The notes below the pieces were generated by a model that made no database searches, was not told the origin of the DNA, and was given only the letters and a program-made list of their open reading frames with translations. The translations under genes and the position numbers were made by a program. Below, piece by piece: positions 14,081-15,416 of a stretch of 15,416 nt of DNA. Numbering within the stretch: position 1 is the stretch's first letter; each line of letters starts with the position of its first letter. Source of the stretch: JABWCE01 sp964355045 (GTDB lineage: Bacteria; Bacteroidota; Bacteroidia; NS11-12g; UBA9320); NCBI GenBank assembly GCA_964355045.1, contig CAYHCM010000095.1:1-15416 (forward strand), read 5' to 3'.

Positions 14081-14876
14081 CCTAGCGGAACTTTATAACG
14101 TAAATGTCAAGGCACTCAATCAAGCAGTAAAAAGAAATTACATTCGGTTTCCTGAGCAATACAGGTTTCCGCTTACCAATCATGAAAAAAATGAACTGGT
14201 CACAAATTGTGACCGGTTCAAAAATTTGAAACATTCTTCAACAAATCCTTACGCCTTTACCGAACAAGGAGTAGCCATGCTTTCCGCAGTTTTAAAAAGT
14301 GATATTGCCATACAGGTAAGCATGCAAATTATTAACGCCTTTGTGGCTATGCGAAAAACTCTGGCCAATAATCAGGGGATAATACAGCGATTGGATGGCA
14401 TTGAAAAAAAACAATTGGAAAGCGAACAAAAATTTGAAAAGATATTTACCGCCTTGGAGAAAACGGATGTGATACCTGCACAGGGTGTTTTTTTTGACGG
14501 ACAGGTGTTCGATGCCTATCAATTGGTTTCAAAAATTATTCGTTCAGCCAAAAAACCTATAGTTTTAATTGATAATTATGTGGACGACACGGTGCTGGTA
14601 CAATTGGGCAAAAAAAATAAAAATGTAGCCGTAACCATCCTTACCAAAACCATAAGCCAACAATTGGCCTTGGATGCAAAAAAAGCAAATGCGCAATACC
14701 CAACCATAGTAGTAAAAGAGTTTAGCCAAAGCCACGACCGTTTTTTAATAATTGATGAACAGGAAGTCTATCATTTGGGGGCATCGCTCAAAGACCTGGG
14801 TAAAAAATGGTTTGCTTTTTCTAAATTAGACAAAAGCTCGGTGAGTATTTTAAACTTGATTGCAGGGCTGATATGA
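13998..14876 (+). CDS. ORF6N-domain protein with C-terminal PLD-like region
   Basis: This 292-aa protein has an N-terminal ORF6N domain (residues 8-105; DLAELYNVNVKALNQAVKRN, then NPYAFTEQGVAMLS), a linker and coiled coil (about 115-155, RLDGIEKKQLESEQKFEKIF) and a C-terminal domain. The latter includes HDRFLIID (His246, Arg248, Asp253), resembling the HxKx4D motif of phospholipase D-like proteins but with Arg for Lys, followed by YHLGASLKDLGKKWFAFSKL. Such architecture is common in Bacteroidota. A DNA-binding function is likely; catalysis is uncertain because only one such motif is visible. It is joined by ATGA overlaps on both sides and carries the palindrome 14193-14219, read as ELVTNCDRF. 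Confidence 0.88.
   Translation: MSENQFILSNIENRIFTIRGVQVMIDRDLAELYNVNVKALNQAVKRNYIRFPEQYRFPLTNHEKNELVTNCDRFKNLKHSSTNPYAFTEQGVAMLSAVLKSDIAIQVSMQIINAFVAMRKTLANNQGIIQRLDGIEKKQLESEQKFEKIFTALEKTDVIPAQGVFFDGQVFDAYQLVSKIIRSAKKPIVLIDNYVDDTVLVQLGKKNKNVAVTILTKTISQQLALDAKKANAQYPTIVVKEFSQSHDRFLIIDEQEVYHLGASLKDLGKKWFAFSKLDKSSVSILNLIAGLI
14193..14219. repeat. Intragenic 27-bp palindrome, longer ORF6N gene
   Basis: Left arm GAACTGGTCACAA, central A, right arm TTGTGACCGGTTC. One position differs (T versus G, a U-G pair in RNA). The core GGTCACAAATTGTGACC (14198-14214) is the same 17 bp as in the preceding gene, but here the codons are CTG GTC ACA AAT TGT GAC CGG, a different frame. Confidence 0.93.
14247..14316 (+). 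repeat. 70-bp direct repeat, copy 2
   Basis: Second copy of 13876-13945, with one base different. Together with the 109-bp repeat it brackets the variable recognition segment (14081-14246 here, 13665-13875 in the other gene). Confidence 0.93.
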
Positions 14877-15130
14877 AGAATGAAATTATTTTATATCGCC
14901 CCAATGAAATAGCGGAACATATCGAAGTTAGGCTTGATGAAGAAACTGTTTGGCTGAATAGAAATCAAATAGCGTTACTTTTTGGCAGAGATGTAAAAAC
15001 CATTGGTAAACATATCAACAATGTTTTTTCGGAAGGTGAATTGGAAAAAAAAGTGGTTGTCGCAAAATTTGCGACAACCACAACTGTCGCAAAATTTGCG
15101 ATATTTCAAAATGAAAGAATAGGAGTATGA
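14873..15130 (+). CDS. Short RhuM-family protein, C-terminally truncated
   Basis: This 85-aa protein matches the RhuM (virulence RhuM) family N-terminus: IILYRPNEIAEHIEVRLDEE, then WLNRNQIALLFGRDVKTIGKHINNVF with a helix-turn-helix look. The family core that follows in the next gene (YYNLDVIISVGYRV) is missing. After GELEKK the protein reads VVVAKFATTTTVAKFAIFQ, encoded by a perfect 29-bp palindrome and a second partial one, then NERIGV and stop. It thus retains only the DNA-binding part plus palindromes, like the short ORF6N gene. It overlaps both neighbours by ATGA. It could be a decayed gene, but the tight coupling suggests it is still translated. Confidence 0.8.
   Translation: MKNEIILYRPNEIAEHIEVRLDEETVWLNRNQIALLFGRDVKTIGKHINNVFSEGELEKKVVVAKFATTTTVAKFAIFQNERIGV
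15053..15081. repeat. Intragenic perfect 29-bp palindrome, short RhuM gene
   Basis: Left arm GTGGTTGTCGCAAA, central A, exact reverse-complement right arm. It is in frame as VVVAKFATT. It shares the odd-length design with a central A, and the GTC...GAC framing, with the other palindromes of this operon. Confidence 0.95.
15087..15101. repeat. Partial second palindrome, short RhuM gene
   Basis: TCGCAAA-A-TTTGCGA repeats the central 15 bp of the preceding palindrome only 5 bases after it, in the same frame (VAKFA twice). This mirrors the paired palindromes of the short ORF6N gene. Confidence 0.92.
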
Positions 15131-15416
15131 AAAACGAAATAATACTATATAGCCCCGATGAACTTGCAGAACATATTGAAGTAAGAATTGACGAGGAGAC
15201 TGTTTGGCTTACCCAACAGCAAATGGCTGCACTTTTTAACCAAACCAAGCAAAATATCAGTTTGCATATTAATAATTGCTTCAAAGAAAATGAGTTAGAG
15301 TCAATTTCAGTTGTCAAGGAATCCTTGACAACTGCCAAAGATGGAAAAAAATACACAATAAAATACTACAACCTCGATGTTATTATTTCAGTTGGCTACC
15401 GGGTGAAATCTAAACA
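15127..15416 (+). CDS. RhuM-family protein, cut by window edge
   Basis: The ATG at 15127 opens a frame that stays open to the window edge (96 codons visible): IILYSPDELAEHIEVRIDEE, then WLTQQQMAALFNQTKQNISLHINNCF (helix-turn-helix-like) and YYNLDVIISVGYRVKS, the conserved core of RhuM-family proteins. Full members are usually about 330 aa, so most of the gene lies outside. RhuM genes are often found near type I restriction-modification genes; the function is not established. It starts inside the ATGA overlap with the short RhuM gene and carries its own palindrome at 15308-15334. It is a diverged paralogue of the preceding gene, not a recent copy. Confidence 0.88.
   Translation, partial: MKNEIILYSPDELAEHIEVRIDEETVWLTQQQMAALFNQTKQNISLHINNCFKENELESISVVKESLTTAKDGKKYTIKYYNLDVIISVGYRVKSK
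15308..15334. repeat. Intragenic perfect 27-bp palindrome, second RhuM gene
   Basis: Left arm CAGTTGTCAAGGA, central A, exact reverse-complement right arm. It is read as SVVKESLTTA. It occupies the same place after HINN-x2-F-x-x-x-ELE as the palindrome of the previous gene, but the centre (AAGGAATCCTT) differs. Confidence 0.95.

Noticed and set aside
13823..14214. GGTCACAAATTGTGACC as a CRP/FNR-type operator
   Set aside because: CRP sites read TGTGA-N6-TCACA; here the half-sites are in the opposite order and the copies are within coding DNA.

Overview
The window looks like a chromosomal segment of a low-GC Bacteroidota bacterium, probably a gliding or type IX secretion lineage. The evidence is the adjacent gldE and gldD homologues behind mutY and ssb, the tiny Lys/Arg-rich MPSGKKRKRHK protein beside rng, -7 elements of the TAnnTTTG kind, and intergenic regions without Shine-Dalgarno sequences. 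One run of 100 N (2334-2433) interrupts a gene, so this is a scaffolded draft.

Layout. Positions 1-125 are AT-rich 14-bp tandem repeats. Then come a secreted M61 peptidase with a PDZ domain (126-1889), a DUF2797-type gene broken by the gap (2014-2552), and a convergent MFS transporter (2538-3710, minus). Next is a monocistronic 80-aa gene with its own promoter and terminator (3745-3987, minus). A long minus-strand operon follows, in transcription order: HU-like protein (8336-8028), TPR membrane protein (8012-7281), 29-aa mS38/COX24-like protein (7270-7181), RNase G/E (7164-5614), OmpA-family lipoprotein (5598-4597) and rlmH (4589-4116). Divergent from it runs mutY-ssb-gldE-gldD (8465-12045), with TAATG stop/start overlaps at mutY/ssb and gldE/gldD.

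From 12110 to the right edge lies an accessory, defence-type operon. It holds hsdM of a type I restriction-modification system, two ORF6N-domain genes and two RhuM-family genes. Every junction is the same 4-bp ATGA overlap. hsdS and hsdR are not in the window and would be expected to the right.

The most unusual signal is in this last region. Each of the four small genes after hsdM carries a near-perfect or perfect odd-length DNA palindrome (27-29 bp) inside its coding sequence, just after its presumed DNA-binding segment. The two ORF6N genes share the same 17-bp core, GGTCACAAATTGTGACC, but read it in different frames (RSQIVT versus LVTNCDR), so the DNA and not the peptide appears to be what is kept. 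The segment that holds the recognition region and palindrome is diverged between the two ORF6N genes, while its flanks are identical (109 bp) or nearly so (70 bp, one mismatch). This looks like a swappable cassette. Both families also show a short-then-longer gene pair. My working idea is that each gene carries its own binding site, or a structured RNA element, next to the domain that reads it. That is inference.
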